Below, in pieces: positions 1 through 9,692 of a stretch of 51,289 bases of DNA. Within the stretch, counting starts at the first letter, position 1. Each line of letters starts with the position of its first letter. The translations under genes were made by a program, and so were the position numbers. The notes below the pieces were generated by a model. That model searched no databases and had not been told where the DNA came from. It saw only the letters and a program-made list of their open reading frames with translations. Source of the stretch: Candidatus Nanopelagicales bacterium (GTDB lineage: Bacteria; Actinomycetota; Actinomycetes; S36-B12); contig JANRCR010000050.1 in assembly GCA_030726915.1 (NCBI GenBank), forward strand, positions 1-51,289. The letters run 5' to 3'.

Positions 1-56
1 AGTGGGAGTGGGAGTGGGAGTGGGAGGGGGAGTGGGAGTGGGAGTGGGAGTGGGGG
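1..56. repeat. GTGGGA hexanucleotide tandem repeat (G-rich, runs off the window start)
   Basis: Units of GTGGGA begin at base 2: four perfect copies (2-25), one GGGGGA variant (26-31), three perfect copies (32-49) and a final GTGGGGG. The array is cut by the window edge, so its full length is unknown. It contains nine or more G-runs of at least three bases separated by AGT, which is G-quadruplex-compatible on the + strand. It ends exactly where the -35 box of the thiolase promoter begins. Confidence 0.9.
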
Positions 57-85
57 TTGTCACCGGGAGTACCGGCGAGTAACGT
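57..85 (+). promoter_or_regulatory. Predicted sigma-70-type promoter of the thiolase-fadB operon
   Basis: TTGTCA at 57-62 and TAACGT at 80-85 are separated by exactly 17 bases, giving a good housekeeping promoter. Transcription would start near base 92, leaving a leader of about 29 bases that contains the Shine-Dalgarno GGAGGAGG at 107-114. The GTGGGA repeat abuts the -35 box on its upstream side, so repeat-length change or G-quadruplex folding could alter promoter strength (inference). Confidence 0.55.
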
Positions 86-120
86 TTGTTGACGGATGCT
101 CAATACGGAGGAGGCCCCCC

Positions 121-1332
<1,212 letters not shown>

Positions 1333-1340
1333 GGAGAGTC

Positions 1341-3503
1341 ATGAGCGACAACATGTTCCACTGGGATAAGGACTCTGACAACGTCGTTGTCCTGACGATG
1401 GACGACCCGGGTGGCAGCGCCAACACTCTCAACGACACCTTCATCACCTCACTCGAGGCGACACTGGATCGCCTGGATGCGGAGAAGGATGACATTGCCG
1501 GTGTGATCGTGACCAGCGCCAAGAAGACCTTCTTCGCCGGTGCCGATCTCAACATGATCATTCAGGCAACCCCCGCCGACGCGGAGCGGCTCGAGAAGGA
1601 GATCGCGCGCGTCAAGGCGGCCTTCCGACGCCTGGAAACGATGGGCAAGCCGGTTGCCGCGGCGATCAATGGCGCGGCGCTGGGCGGCGGTCTGGAGATT
1701 GCTCTGGCCTGCCATCACCGTGTGGCGCTCGATGTCAAGGGCAGTGAGATCGGACTGCCTGAGGTGACGCTAGGCCTGCTTCCCGGCGCGGGTGGTGTCG
1801 TACGCACGACGCGTATGTTTGGCCTGCAGAAGGCACTCATGGAGGTGCTCCTCCAGGGTCAGCGACGCAAACCGGCCGACGCACTCGCGAAGGGTCTCGT
1901 TGATGAGATCGCATCGACGCCCGAAGAGATGCTAGCCATGGCCAAGGCGTGGGTTGTGGCCAACCCCGAGGCGGTACAGCCGTGGGATGCGCCGGGCTAC
2001 AAGATGCCCGGAGGTACGCCGAGCAACCCCAAACTCGCCATGATGCTCCCGGCGTTCCCCGCCAATTTGCGCAAGCAGATCAAGGGCGCACCGATGCCCG
2101 CGCCGCTGGCCATCATGGCCGCCTCGGTCGAAGGTGCCCAGGTCGACTTCGCGACAGCCGAAAAGATCGAGGCCCGCTATTTCGCAAGCCTGGCCACCGG
2201 CCAGGTCGCCAAGAACATGACGCAGGCTTTCTTCTTTGACCTGCAGCACATCACCAAGGGTGGCGCACGCCCCGAGGGCTACCCGCAGTACAAGCCGACC
2301 AAGGGCCTCATCATGGGCGCCGGGATGATGGGCGCCGGCATTTCCTATGTTTGCGCCCGCAACGGCATCGACGTGGTCCTTGTGGACACGACGCTGGAGG
2401 CCGCGGAGAAGGGTAAGGCCTACTCGCAGGGAATCCTGGACAAGGCAGTCTCGCGCGGCAAGATGACTGAGGCCGCGCGTGACGAGGTGCTCGCGCGCAT
2501 CACACCGAGCGATTCCCTCGACCTCGCCAAGGGTGCAGATTTCGTCATTGAGGCGGTCTTTGAGAACCAGGCGCTCAAGAACGAGACCTTCGGTCGCATG
2601 GAGCCGATCCTCGCCGCTGACGCCCTCCTGGCCTCCAACACATCAACGCTGCCGATCACGGGCCTGGCACAGGGTGTCTCGCGTCCGGCGGACTTCATCG
2701 GCCTGCACTTCTTCTCGCCGGTCGACAAGATGCCGCTCCTGGAGATCGTCGTCGGCGAGAAGACCTCCGACGCCACCATCGCGAAGGCACTGGATGTCGC
2801 TGCGGCGATCAAGAAGACCCCGATCGTCGTCAATGACAGCCGTGGCTTCTTCACCAGTCGCGTCATCGGCACCTTCATGGGTGAAGCCGTGGCCATGCTG
2901 TCCGAGGGTGTGCCCGCGCCGTCCATCGAGCAGGCCGCATTGCAGTCGGGCTATCCCACCGGGCCGTTGGCGCTCTTCGACGAGGTCAGCCTGACACTGG
3001 GTCGCCGCATCCGAGAGGAGGGCCGGGTCTCGGCAGAGGGATCGGGAACGGCGTTCCCCGACCACCCCTCATACCCGGCCATCGACCGCATGGTCGTGGA
3101 GTTTGAGCGGGGCGGGCGCGCTGCTGGCGCGGGCTTCTACGACTACGCCGAGGGCAAGCGCCTAGGCCTGTGGGACGGCCTCGTGGACAACTTCGGCGGC
3201 ACCAACCTCGATATGCCCTTCGAGGACATGAAGGAGCGGATGCTCTTCGCCGAGGCCATCGAGTCGGTGAAGTGCTACGACGAGGGCGTGCTGCGCTCGG
3301 TGCCCGAAGCCAATATCGGTTCGATCTTCGGCATCGGCTTCCCGCCGTGGACCGGTGGCGTGCTGCAGTACATCAACGGCTACCCCGGCGGACCCGCCGG
3401 ATTCGTCGCGCGAGCTCGTGAGCTCGCGGCGGCGTACGGGGACCGCTTCACCCCGCCGGCCTCGCTCGTCGCCCTAGCCGATTCTGGTGGGCGCTACTCC
3501 TGA
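1341..3503 (+). CDS. fadB: Fatty-acid oxidation multifunctional protein: enoyl-CoA hydratase / 3-hydroxyacyl-CoA dehydrogenase
   Basis: The 720-residue protein joins an N-terminal crotonase domain to a 3-hydroxyacyl-CoA dehydrogenase. In the crotonase half the catalytic pair appears as Glu119 (GGGLEIAL) and Glu141 (PEVTLGLLPGAGG). The NAD-binding Rossmann motif GAGMMGAG is at 326-333, and the dehydrogenase catalytic His456 lies in GLHFFSP with Glu468 downstream. Two C-terminal dehydrogenase domains follow. It performs hydration and NAD-dependent oxidation of enoyl-CoA and hands ketoacyl-CoA to the thiolase just upstream. An earlier in-frame start at 1284 lies inside the thiolase gene; ATG 1341 is preferred because GAGGAG at 1331-1336 precedes it at proper spacing. 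The C-terminus overlaps the earliest possible TetR start. Confidence 0.93.
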   Translation: MSDNMFHWDKDSDNVVVLTMDDPGGSANTLNDTFITSLEATLDRLDAEKDDIAGVIVTSAKKTFFAGADLNMIIQATPADAERLEKEIARVKAAFRRLETMGKPVAAAINGAALGGGLEIALACHHRVALDVKGSEIGLPEVTLGLLPGAGGVVRTTRMFGLQKALMEVLLQGQRRKPADALAKGLVDEIASTPEEMLAMAKAWVVANPEAVQPWDAPGYKMPGGTPSNPKLAMMLPAFPANLRKQIKGAPMPAPLAIMAASVEGAQVDFATAEKIEARYFASLATGQVAKNMTQAFFFDLQHITKGGARPEGYPQYKPTKGLIMGAGMMGAGISYVCARNGIDVVLVDTTLEAAEKGKAYSQGILDKAVSRGKMTEAARDEVLARITPSDSLDLAKGADFVIEAVFENQALKNETFGRMEPILAADALLASNTSTLPITGLAQGVSRPADFIGLHFFSPVDKMPLLEIVVGEKTSDATIAKALDVAAAIKKTPIVVNDSRGFFTSRVIGTFMGEAVAMLSEGVPAPSIEQAALQSGYPTGPLALFDEVSLTLGRRIREEGRVSAEGSGTAFPDHPSYPAIDRMVVEFERGGRAAGAGFYDYAEGKRLGLWDGLVDNFGGTNLDMPFEDMKERMLFAEAIESVKCYDEGVLRSVPEANIGSIFGIGFPPWTGGVLQYINGYPGGPAGFVARARELAAAYGDRFTPPASLVALADSGGRYS

Positions 3504-3507
3504 GCCG

Positions 3508-4110
3508 GTGAGCGCTGCTGGACCTCGTGGCCTGGCAGCGCCGCCCGCTCGCATGTCCCGGGAGGATCGTCGACGCCAACTCGTCGAGATCGGCTGGCAG
3601 TTGCTACAGACTCGGCCGATCCACGAGATGGCTCTGGATGAGGTCGCAGCAGAAGCTGGCATCTCACGGACGCTCCTTTTCCACTACTTCCCAACCAAGG
3701 GAGACTTCTACGCCGCCGTGATCCAATCGGCCGGCGAGCACCTGCTGCGCCCGGTGCGTGTGCCCGAGGGCGCATCTCCGGTGGAGCGCGTCAGCACCCT
3801 GGTCGACGGGTTTGTGCGCCTGGTTGAGCGCAATCGGCCCGCCTACGCCGCACTCGTGCGCGGCGCGGGTGGGGGAGATCAGCGGGTCGTCGGACTCATC
3901 GGCGAGATCCGGGACTCCCTGGTGCCCAAGTGGCTCGCTGCTGCGGAGTGGTCCGACGAGGATTCACTCGCCCGCCTCGTCGTGCGTGGGTGGCTCGTCG
4001 GCATGGAGGAGACTGTGTTGGCCTGGAACCCCAGCACCGTGGAGCGTTCTCGCCTGGTGCGTCATCTGACACGCTCACTCTTCGCTGAATTGGAGCTCAC
4101 ACAATCATGA
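3508..4110 (+). CDS. TetR/AcrR-family transcriptional regulator
   Basis: A helix-turn-helix of the TetR type is visible near the N-terminus (DEVAAEAGISRTLLFHYFPT), followed by a helical ligand-binding domain, about 200 residues in all. It sits directly behind the thiolase-fadB pair, so a FadR-like repressor sensing acyl-CoA is plausible, but the ligand domain gives no direct clue. The start is uncertain. GTG 3508 lies 5 nt after the fadB stop; GTG 3487 would overlap fadB, and ATG 3553 would still keep the whole DNA-binding domain. No clear Shine-Dalgarno separates the options. The downstream gene overlaps the stop by 4 nt (ATGA). Confidence 0.85.
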   Translation: MSAAGPRGLAAPPARMSREDRRRQLVEIGWQLLQTRPIHEMALDEVAAEAGISRTLLFHYFPTKGDFYAAVIQSAGEHLLRPVRVPEGASPVERVSTLVDGFVRLVERNRPAYAALVRGAGGGDQRVVGLIGEIRDSLVPKWLAAAEWSDEDSLARLVVRGWLVGMEETVLAWNPSTVERSRLVRHLTRSLFAELELTQS

Positions 4111-4649
4111 GTCAACCCCTGGTCATCATCGCGCGGCATGCTGAGAAGCCCGAACCGGATGGGCCACACGGCACCGACCATCACGGTCGACCTTCCGGTC
4201 ATGGCCTGACCCCTCGTGGTTGGGCTCGATCCGGCGCACTCGCCGTACGTCTGTCCTACGCCGGTCAGCACGACGATCAACTGGTGAAACCGGGTCGCGT
4301 CTATGCCACGGCTACGGATCCCCACCACGACAGTGATCGTCCCCGGTTGACCGCCCACGGGATCGCGAAGCGTCTTGGGTTGCCCATGCTTGACCATCTG
4401 GGGCGCGGCGATGAGTCGAAGGTGGCAAGCGAAGTGGCCACTGCGGATGAGCCGACACTGGTGGTGTGGGATCACGGCCATATCCCCGACCTCGCACGTG
4501 CCTTCCCGCTTGCCCCCGGGGTCAACGTCCCGGATGCGTGGCCCGACGATCGCTTCGATCTCTTCTGGATCCTCACACCGTCGGATGAGGGCTACCACCT
4601 GTCCGTGATCGCTCAGGATCTACTCGCGGGAGACGCGCCCGTCACATGA
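4107..4649 (+). CDS. Histidine-phosphatase-like protein of unknown role
   Basis: This 180-residue protein begins with ARHAEKPEPDG, where histidine phosphatases have the catalytic RHG motif. It has a GLTPRGWARSGALA segment like the phosphatase L(T/S)xxGxxQA region, and a second histidine-rich motif VWDHGHIPDL where the second catalytic histidine is expected. The RHG-to-RHA change and short length leave activity open. It is translationally coupled to the TetR gene through an ATGA overlap and may be co-regulated with fatty-acid oxidation. No specific substrate can be named. It has no signal peptide or membrane segment, so it is presumably cytoplasmic. Confidence 0.6.
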   Translation: MSQPLVIIARHAEKPEPDGPHGTDHHGRPSGHGLTPRGWARSGALAVRLSYAGQHDDQLVKPGRVYATATDPHHDSDRPRLTAHGIAKRLGLPMLDHLGRGDESKVASEVATADEPTLVVWDHGHIPDLARAFPLAPGVNVPDAWPDDRFDLFWILTPSDEGYHLSVIAQDLLAGDAPVT

Positions 4650-4673
4650 GGCGTTGATGGGCGTGTACGCCGC

Positions 4674-4679
4674 TACTGT
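4674..4679 (+). promoter_or_regulatory. -10 box of a predicted leaderless transcript (gene at 4686)
   Basis: TACTGT ends 6 nt before the ATG at 4686, and no Shine-Dalgarno lies between, so transcription would start at or next to the start codon. Confidence 0.5.
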
Positions 4680-4685
4680 CAGAAC

Positions 4686-5114
4686 ATGACCGAGGCCGAC
4701 CTGCGCGACATCGGTGGTGTTGCGGCGTCGGCACGTGTGGTCCGGGTGGTGCTCGGGGTCGGAGCCGCATTCTTTGTGCTGGCCGGGCTGCTCCTGATCG
4801 CTGTGCCGGCCGCGTTTGCCGGATGGATCGGCCTGGGGCCCGAGGTCACCTTGGATCCGGCTCTGATGTGGAGTTTGCGCATGCTGGGCGCGGCGCTTCT
4901 GGGGCTCGGGGGCCAGATGTGGCTCGTACGACGCTCTGGCGACCATCCCGTCCTGGGAGCCGCCGCGATCATGATCGTGGCCGGGGGCGCGATGACGGTG
5001 CTGACCGTGACGCTGCCGGGTGAATGGACACCGATTCGATGGGCGCTCCTGGGTGTGGGTGGTGTCTTTGTTGTGGCCTACGCCGCACTTTTGGCGGCGA
5101 GTCGACGAGCATGA
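4686..5114 (+). CDS. Small four-helix membrane protein, function unknown
   Basis: The 142-residue product has about four hydrophobic stretches (roughly residues 20-45, 60-80, 88-110 and 116-138) joined by short loops, one of which reads RMLGAALLGLGGQMW. The organisation resembles small DUF4345/DoxX-like membrane proteins, but I cannot assign it firmly. ATG 4686 has no Shine-Dalgarno and lies 6 nt behind a TACTGT box, which supports both the start and a monocistronic leaderless message. It converges with the NUDIX gene on the opposite strand, with 29 nt between the stops. Confidence 0.7.
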   Translation: MTEADLRDIGGVAASARVVRVVLGVGAAFFVLAGLLLIAVPAAFAGWIGLGPEVTLDPALMWSLRMLGAALLGLGGQMWLVRRSGDHPVLGAAAIMIVAGGAMTVLTVTLPGEWTPIRWALLGVGGVFVVAYAALLAASRRA

Positions 5115-5143
5115 TGCGACAGTCGCCACGGTCTCGCTGAGGC

Positions 5144-5641
5144 TTAGCGGCCGAGAGCGAGGATGCGCATAAGGTCGGGCAGGGCCTGCGCGAATGGTTG
5201 AAAGATCGGAATGGCGTCGAGTTCATCCAGTGCCCACCAGGCTGCCTCGTCGTTTTCGGGAGACAGTGTGGCGTCGTAGTGCGGTCGGTCATCCACGAGT
5301 GCACAGCAGGTGTGGTAGCTCCACACGCCCGGTTCGACGATGACCTCGTGGACGCCGGCGAGCCTGAAGCCGGATGGCACAGCGCCGATCTCCTCGTCGA
5401 ATTCACGCAACGCTGCCTGCACGGGATCCTCGTGGGCATCAATCGCGCCCCCGGGCACGGACCATTCGCCATTGCCCCCATGCACCCAGTGCGAGCGACG
5501 GGCGAGGAGCAGGCGGTCGATCCCGGCCTCGCGATGGCACAGCAGCATCCCGGCGGCACCGAAGCGTCCCCAAACGACGCGGCCCGTCTCCAGGGTCACC
5601 CAGCCATCACCCGAGCCTGACCGTTGCTCATCTACTGCCAC
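5144..5641 (-). CDS. NUDIX hydrolase
   Basis: The complete NUDIX box is present: G, five residues, E, seven residues, REFDEEIGA, within GAIDAHEDPVQAALREFDEE. The product would hydrolyse a nucleoside diphosphate linked to another moiety, with Mg2+. Sequence before the box (GEWSVPGG) matches the usual GxWxxPGG lead-in. A much longer open frame extends upstream to 5935 but runs antisense through ppa; protein-like sequence begins only near residue VAVDEQ. GTG 5641 is preferred (165 residues), and GTG 5659 is a possible alternative. A weak CACACT element lies 6 nt upstream of GTG 5641. The substrate is unknown. Confidence 0.85.
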   Translation of the reverse strand: MAVDEQRSGSGDGWVTLETGRVVWGRFGAAGMLLCHREAGIDRLLLARRSHWVHGGNGEWSVPGGAIDAHEDPVQAALREFDEEIGAVPSGFRLAGVHEVIVEPGVWSYHTCCALVDDRPHYDATLSPENDEAAWWALDELDAIPIFQPFAQALPDLMRILALGR

Positions 5642-5693
5642 CGGACAAGTGTGGCGCACACCGCCGCGATTGGCGCGTCCTCGGCGGACTCGG

Positions 5694-6200
5694 TCAGTGA
5701 CTCTCCACGACGCGGAAGCGTTCCCAGGACTCGTGGATCTCCTGCTCGGCTTCCTCGCGCCCCGCCCATGTCGCGCCCTCGACGGACTTGCCAGGTTCGA
5801 GGTCCTTGTAGACCTCGAAGAAGTGCTGGATCTCCAGCCGATCAAACTCCGACACGTGGTAGATGTCTCGGACATGCTCCATGCGCGGGTCACCGGATGG
5901 CACACACAGGAGCTTGTCATCGCCACCCGCCTCATCGGTCATGCGGAACATGCCGACGGTGCGGCATCGGATGACGATGCCGGGGAAGGTCGGCTCCTGG
6001 AGGAGGACGAGCGCGTCGAGGGGGTCTCCATCAAGGCCCAGCGTGTCGTCGACGAATCCGTAGTCGTGCGGATATCGCGTCGAGGTGAAGAGCATTCGAT
6101 CAAGGCGAATGCGCCCTGTTGTGTGATCCATCTCGTATTTATTACGACTGCCTGAGGGGATCTCGATGACCACATCGAATTCCAACGGCTGGGGTGTCAC
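5694..6200 (-). CDS. ppa: Inorganic pyrophosphatase
   Basis: The 168-residue family I pyrophosphatase hydrolyses PPi to two phosphates in the cytosol and so pulls biosynthetic reactions forward. Signature residues are visible: [13 protein letters not shown] near the N-terminus, the DYGFVDDT segment, and the metal-binding motif [10 protein letters not shown]. Length matches the bacterial hexameric type. The start is GTG 6200, preceded by AGGAGG on the minus strand (6205-6210). The gene is divergent from dacB, an arrangement I recall from Mycobacterium (Rv3628/Rv3627c) and Streptomyces. Confidence 0.96.
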   Translation of the reverse strand: MTPQPLEFDVVIEIPSGSRNKYEMDHTTGRIRLDRMLFTSTRYPHDYGFVDDTLGLDGDPLDALVLLQEPTFPGIVIRCRTVGMFRMTDEAGGDDKLLCVPSGDPRMEHVRDIYHVSEFDRLEIQHFFEVYKDLEPGKSVEGATWAGREEAEQEIHESWERFRVVESH

Positions 6201-6296
6201 AGGTCCTCCTCGGGTGGTGAGGTCACCTAGTGTTCCCTATAGCGGTACTGGGCGGTGGTGCGCGATCGCTTCCGGAGGGAATGGGGAGGCAATGCC

Positions 6297-7592
6297 ATGC
6301 GACGAACGTTGATCGCCCTCGCCATGGCCGTACCGCTCCTCTGTGGCCTCCCCGCCCAGGCGCTCCCGCAGTCCGGACCCGTGGGGCCGGCCCCCGCGGT
6401 CCTGGCGCCGGTCGATGCATCCGTCGGGACGCCCCCCAGTGATGTGGCAGCCACACTCGACCCACTGCTGGCGGATCGCTCACTCGGACGATCCGTCGGG
6501 GCCGTGGTGATCGATGTAGCGACCGGGGTCGTCGTCTATGACATAGAGGCGACCAAGCCGCGAGCACTTGCTTCCAACCAAAAGGTATTCACCGCACTGG
6601 CGATCCTGGATGCCCTCGGTCCTGAAGCACGCATCACGACTTCGGTGCTGTGGGATGAGGTGACCACCACGCTCACCCTCGTCGGTGCGGGTGATCCCAC
6701 GTTGGCGTCGGTCTCCGCGACGGGATCATCCCTGGCTGTGCTCGCTGATGGAGTTGCAGCACAAGTGTCTGGTGCTGTCTCGCTGACCTACGACACCAGT
6801 CTCTTCAGCGGGCCCACGATCGCTCCCGGCTGGTCATCCGACTACGCGGGGATGGGAATAGCAGCGCCCGTCTCGCCCCTCATTGTGGATCGGGCCCGCA
6901 TCCTGGGAGGGGATGCGCGTGAGTCCGACCCGGCCCTGGCGGCTGCTACGGCGTTTGCCGTAGCGCTCGCCGATCGCGGTGTCATCGTGGGCGACATCCG
7001 GATGGGATCAGCCACCGGTCGGGTGATTGCTACGACGGAGTCGGTCCCCGTGGCCACGATGGTGGAGACCATGCTGACCGAGTCGGATAACGACTCCTCG
7101 GAGATTCTGGCCCACCTAGCCGGTGCCATTCAGTCCGGCACCGGCTCCTTTGCGAGTGGTGCCGCAGCGACATTGACGACACTCCAATCCGCGGGAATTC
7201 CCGTGCAGGGGGCAGGCTTTGTGGATGGCAGTGGTCTCTCCTACGAGGACATCGCGTCGCCTCTCACACTCGTCAGTGCCATATCGCTGACGGCATCCGC
7301 GTCGGCACCCGCGTGGACGTGGCCGGTGGGTCTTGGACTCCCCGTCGCAGGGCTGACCGGCACCCTTGCTGATCGATTTGTGGGACCTGACACACGGTCG
7401 GCCGCAGGCTTCGTGAGGGCCAAGACCGGCACCCTCATCGGCGTCGCCACCCTGGCGGGCACCGTCGTTGACAGGGATAGTCGACTCCTCGCTTTTGCCT
7501 TCATGTCGGATGGGACGTCAGATACTGATGCTGCACGTGCCGCGCTTGATCGTGCCGCCACAGCACTTGCAGCCTGTGGCTGTCGAGGGTGA
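6297..7592 (+). CDS. dacB: D-alanyl-D-alanine carboxypeptidase/endopeptidase (PBP4 type, S13)
   Basis: A signal peptide covers about residues 1-22 (MRRTLIALAM, then a leucine-rich core and PAQA). The serine-acyl-enzyme motifs are present: SNQK with Ser93 and Lys96, SDN in the middle (TESDNDSSE), and KTG near the C-terminus (RAKTGTLIG). It would trim or cleave D-Ala-D-Ala peptides of peptidoglycan outside the membrane. The frame is open from 6255, but ATG 6297 begins the signal peptide and has GGGGAGG just upstream (6283-6289). At 431 residues it matches the S13 family with its inserted domains. Confidence 0.93.
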   Translation: MRRTLIALAMAVPLLCGLPAQALPQSGPVGPAPAVLAPVDASVGTPPSDVAATLDPLLADRSLGRSVGAVVIDVATGVVVYDIEATKPRALASNQKVFTALAILDALGPEARITTSVLWDEVTTTLTLVGAGDPTLASVSATGSSLAVLADGVAAQVSGAVSLTYDTSLFSGPTIAPGWSSDYAGMGIAAPVSPLIVDRARILGGDARESDPALAAATAFAVALADRGVIVGDIRMGSATGRVIATTESVPVATMVETMLTESDNDSSEILAHLAGAIQSGTGSFASGAAATLTTLQSAGIPVQGAGFVDGSGLSYEDIASPLTLVSAISLTASASAPAWTWPVGLGLPVAGLTGTLADRFVGPDTRSAAGFVRAKTGTLIGVATLAGTVVDRDSRLLAFAFMSDGTSDTDAARAALDRAATALAACGCRG

Positions 7593-7634
7593 TGGCTGCA
7601 CGCTGATGGCGTCTGCGGCACCCGGCGACTGACG

Positions 7635-7640
7635 TACAGT
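7635..7640 (+). promoter_or_regulatory. -10 box of a predicted leaderless transcript (gene at 7648)
   Basis: TACAGT lies 7 nt before the GTG start at 7648, with no Shine-Dalgarno between. Confidence 0.5.
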
Positions 7641-7647
7641 CATCCGG

Positions 7648-8670
7648 GTGAGGGATGCCGTCGACTGGGACCTAGCCATTGCCACGGGGGAGCGCTTTGC
7701 CCCTCAGGGCCCCCACGATGATCGCGAGACTGCGGCGGCCGCGGTGCGCCAACTTCGGCGAGCGAGTGAGCGTGCGGTCCAACCCGTGCGTGACGTCACC
7801 GGGCTGGAAGCGCCCTTCGAGGCACATCGCAGCGTGGTCGTGGGCCGTCGCGCATGGGTACGTTCCAATGTCGAACAACTGCGCACCGTGACGGCTCCTG
7901 TTGCGGACATGCTCGCTGGGACGGATGCCAATCCGGTTGTGCGGGCAGTTGGCTCCCGCATGTCTGCGGTCCAAATGGGCACTGTTCTCGCGTGGCTATC
8001 CGGCAAGGTGCTGGGACAGTACGAAGCCTTCGGCGCGGAAGGTCGGCTGCTCCTCGTGGCGCCCAATATCGTGCACGCGGAGAGGCAGTTGGATGTGCCG
8101 CCCGCTGACTTCCGACTCTGGGTGTGCCTCCACGAGGAGACGCATCGTGTGCAGTTTGGCGCCGTACCCTGGCTTTCGAGTCACTTCATCGATGAGGTGC
8201 ACACCTATCTTGGCTTGATCGACTCCAATGCGGGAAGCGCCCTGACCCGCATCGTGTCGGGGCTGCGTCAGCGTCCGCGCGCCGACGAGGGCGGCCTGAT
8301 TGACCTGCTGCAGACACCAGAGCAGCGCGAGGTGCTTGATCGTCTGACGGCCCTGATGTCTCTCCTTGAGGGACATGCGGATGTCGTCATGGATGCCGTA
8401 GGGCCCCGGATCGTCCCGACGGTCGATGTGATCCGTGAGCGATTCAATGTACGTCGACAGCAGTCCGGCACCCTGGATGGCGCGCTTCGCCGCCTGCTGG
8501 GCCTCAATGCCAAGATGCGGCAGTACGTCGAGGGAGCCGCATTCGTGCGTGGCGTGGTGGACCGTGTTGGGATGGCGGAATTCAACGCCGTGTGGACATC
8601 GCCCCAGACTCTTCCCCGGCCGCGTGAGATCGCTAATCCCTCCGCATGGATCGCCAGGGTGTTGGGGTGA
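7648..8670 (+). CDS. Zinc-dependent metallopeptidase-like protein (DUF2342 family)
   Basis: The 340-residue protein carries HEETH at 162-166, an HEXXH zinc motif inside CLHEETHRVQFGAVPWL, and a downstream LEGHADVVMDAVG segment that could supply further ligands. This matches the actinobacterial DUF2342 family, sometimes annotated as F420-biosynthesis-associated or zincin-like; its biochemical role is not established as far as I know. No signal peptide is seen, so it is probably intracellular. GTG 7648 is supported by a TACAGT box 7 nt upstream. The stop overlaps the tilS start by one base (TGATG). The position between dacB and tilS is as I recall in Mycobacterium (Rv3626c). Confidence 0.85.
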   Translation: MRDAVDWDLAIATGERFAPQGPHDDRETAAAAVRQLRRASERAVQPVRDVTGLEAPFEAHRSVVVGRRAWVRSNVEQLRTVTAPVADMLAGTDANPVVRAVGSRMSAVQMGTVLAWLSGKVLGQYEAFGAEGRLLLVAPNIVHAERQLDVPPADFRLWVCLHEETHRVQFGAVPWLSSHFIDEVHTYLGLIDSNAGSALTRIVSGLRQRPRADEGGLIDLLQTPEQREVLDRLTALMSLLEGHADVVMDAVGPRIVPTVDVIRERFNVRRQQSGTLDGALRRLLGLNAKMRQYVEGAAFVRGVVDRVGMAEFNAVWTSPQTLPRPREIANPSAWIARVLG

Positions 8671-9692
8671 TGGATCACGCCAACGCTGCGGACGCGCAGC
8701 GAATCGTGCGGCGGGCCGTCGCCGGAGGACTGGCGGACCTGCCATCGGATGCGATGGTGGTCGTCGCTGTCTCAGGGGGTGCGGACTCCCTCGCCCTGGC
8801 CCGCGGTGTTGCATCACTGAATCGTCGCGCGGTGGCGGCAGTCATCGACCATGGCCTGCAGGACGGCTCACCGGACATCGCTGTGACCGCCGCAGAAACC
8901 TGTGTCCGTCTGGGGCTTGCCGATGTCGTTGTTGAGCGCGTGGCCGTGTCGGCCAAAGGTGTGGGTCCGGAGGCTGCCGCGCGTGAGGCGCGTCGAGACA
9001 TCCTCGAGCAGATCGCGAATAGGTGGGGCGCTTCGGCGATTCTGCTGGGTCACACCCTCGATGATCAGGCGGAGACCGTGCTGCTGCGCTTGGCGCGAGG
9101 GTCGGGGGCACGCTCACTTGCGGCCATGGCACCTGTCACGGGACTCTGGCGCCGTCCGCTGTTGGGGGTCCCTCGCGCCATCGTGCGCACCAGTGTCGAG
9201 GATGTCCCGATCTGGGATGATCCCCACAACTCGGATCCGACGTACACGCGGGTGCGAGTGCGACTCGGTGCCCTCCCCGCCCTCGCGGATGCCCTCGGAC
9301 CCGATGTGATCGCAAGTCTGGCGCGGACCGCACGTCAACTCCGAGACGATGCTGATGCGCTCGACGACCAGGCACGTATCGCGCTGGGCCAATGCCGCAC
9401 CTGTGATGAGCACGTCGACGGAATTGAGTCACTCGATGTGACGGCGGTGGCATCCCTGCCGCGTGCCATCCGCACGCGCGTCATGCGTCAAGCGGCTCTA
9501 CTAGCGGGTTGCCCAGCCGAAGCACTATCCGCCGCCCACATTGACCGCGTGGATTCCTTGATCGCCGATTGGCGTGGACAGGGTGGTGTGGATCTCCCGG
9601 GAGGTGTCGTGGGCGAGCGCCGGTATGGGAGGCTGACCTTTGCCCGCGCAACCCCCGTCGCGGAGCGACGTCGACGCGAAGGCGAGGTGTGA
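8670..9692 (+). CDS. tilS: tRNA(Ile)-lysidine synthase
   Basis: The PP-loop ATP pyrophosphatase motif SGGADS is near residue 37, followed by [10 protein letters not shown] and [20 protein letters not shown], all typical of TilS. The enzyme attaches lysine to C34 of the CAU-anticodon tRNA-Ile so that it reads AUA. The 340-residue length fits the short actinobacterial form. ATG 8670 shares a base with the previous stop; the open frame from 8646 only adds residues inside the upstream gene. The stop overlaps the hpt start by 4 nt (GTGA). Confidence 0.94.
   Translation: MDHANAADAQRIVRRAVAGGLADLPSDAMVVVAVSGGADSLALARGVASLNRRAVAAVIDHGLQDGSPDIAVTAAETCVRLGLADVVVERVAVSAKGVGPEAAAREARRDILEQIANRWGASAILLGHTLDDQAETVLLRLARGSGARSLAAMAPVTGLWRRPLLGVPRAIVRTSVEDVPIWDDPHNSDPTYTRVRVRLGALPALADALGPDVIASLARTARQLRDDADALDDQARIALGQCRTCDEHVDGIESLDVTAVASLPRAIRTRVMRQAALLAGCPAEALSAAHIDRVDSLIADWRGQGGVDLPGGVVGERRYGRLTFARATPVAERRRREGEV

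Noticed and set aside
1-56. CRISPR or coding repeat
   Set aside because: The period is 6 nt with no spacers, and no frame continues into a gene; it ends at a promoter.
5642-5935. N-terminal extension of the NUDIX protein
   Set aside because: The extra residues are antisense to ppa, rich in Ser/Arg, and carry no family motif; the protein-like part starts near 5641.
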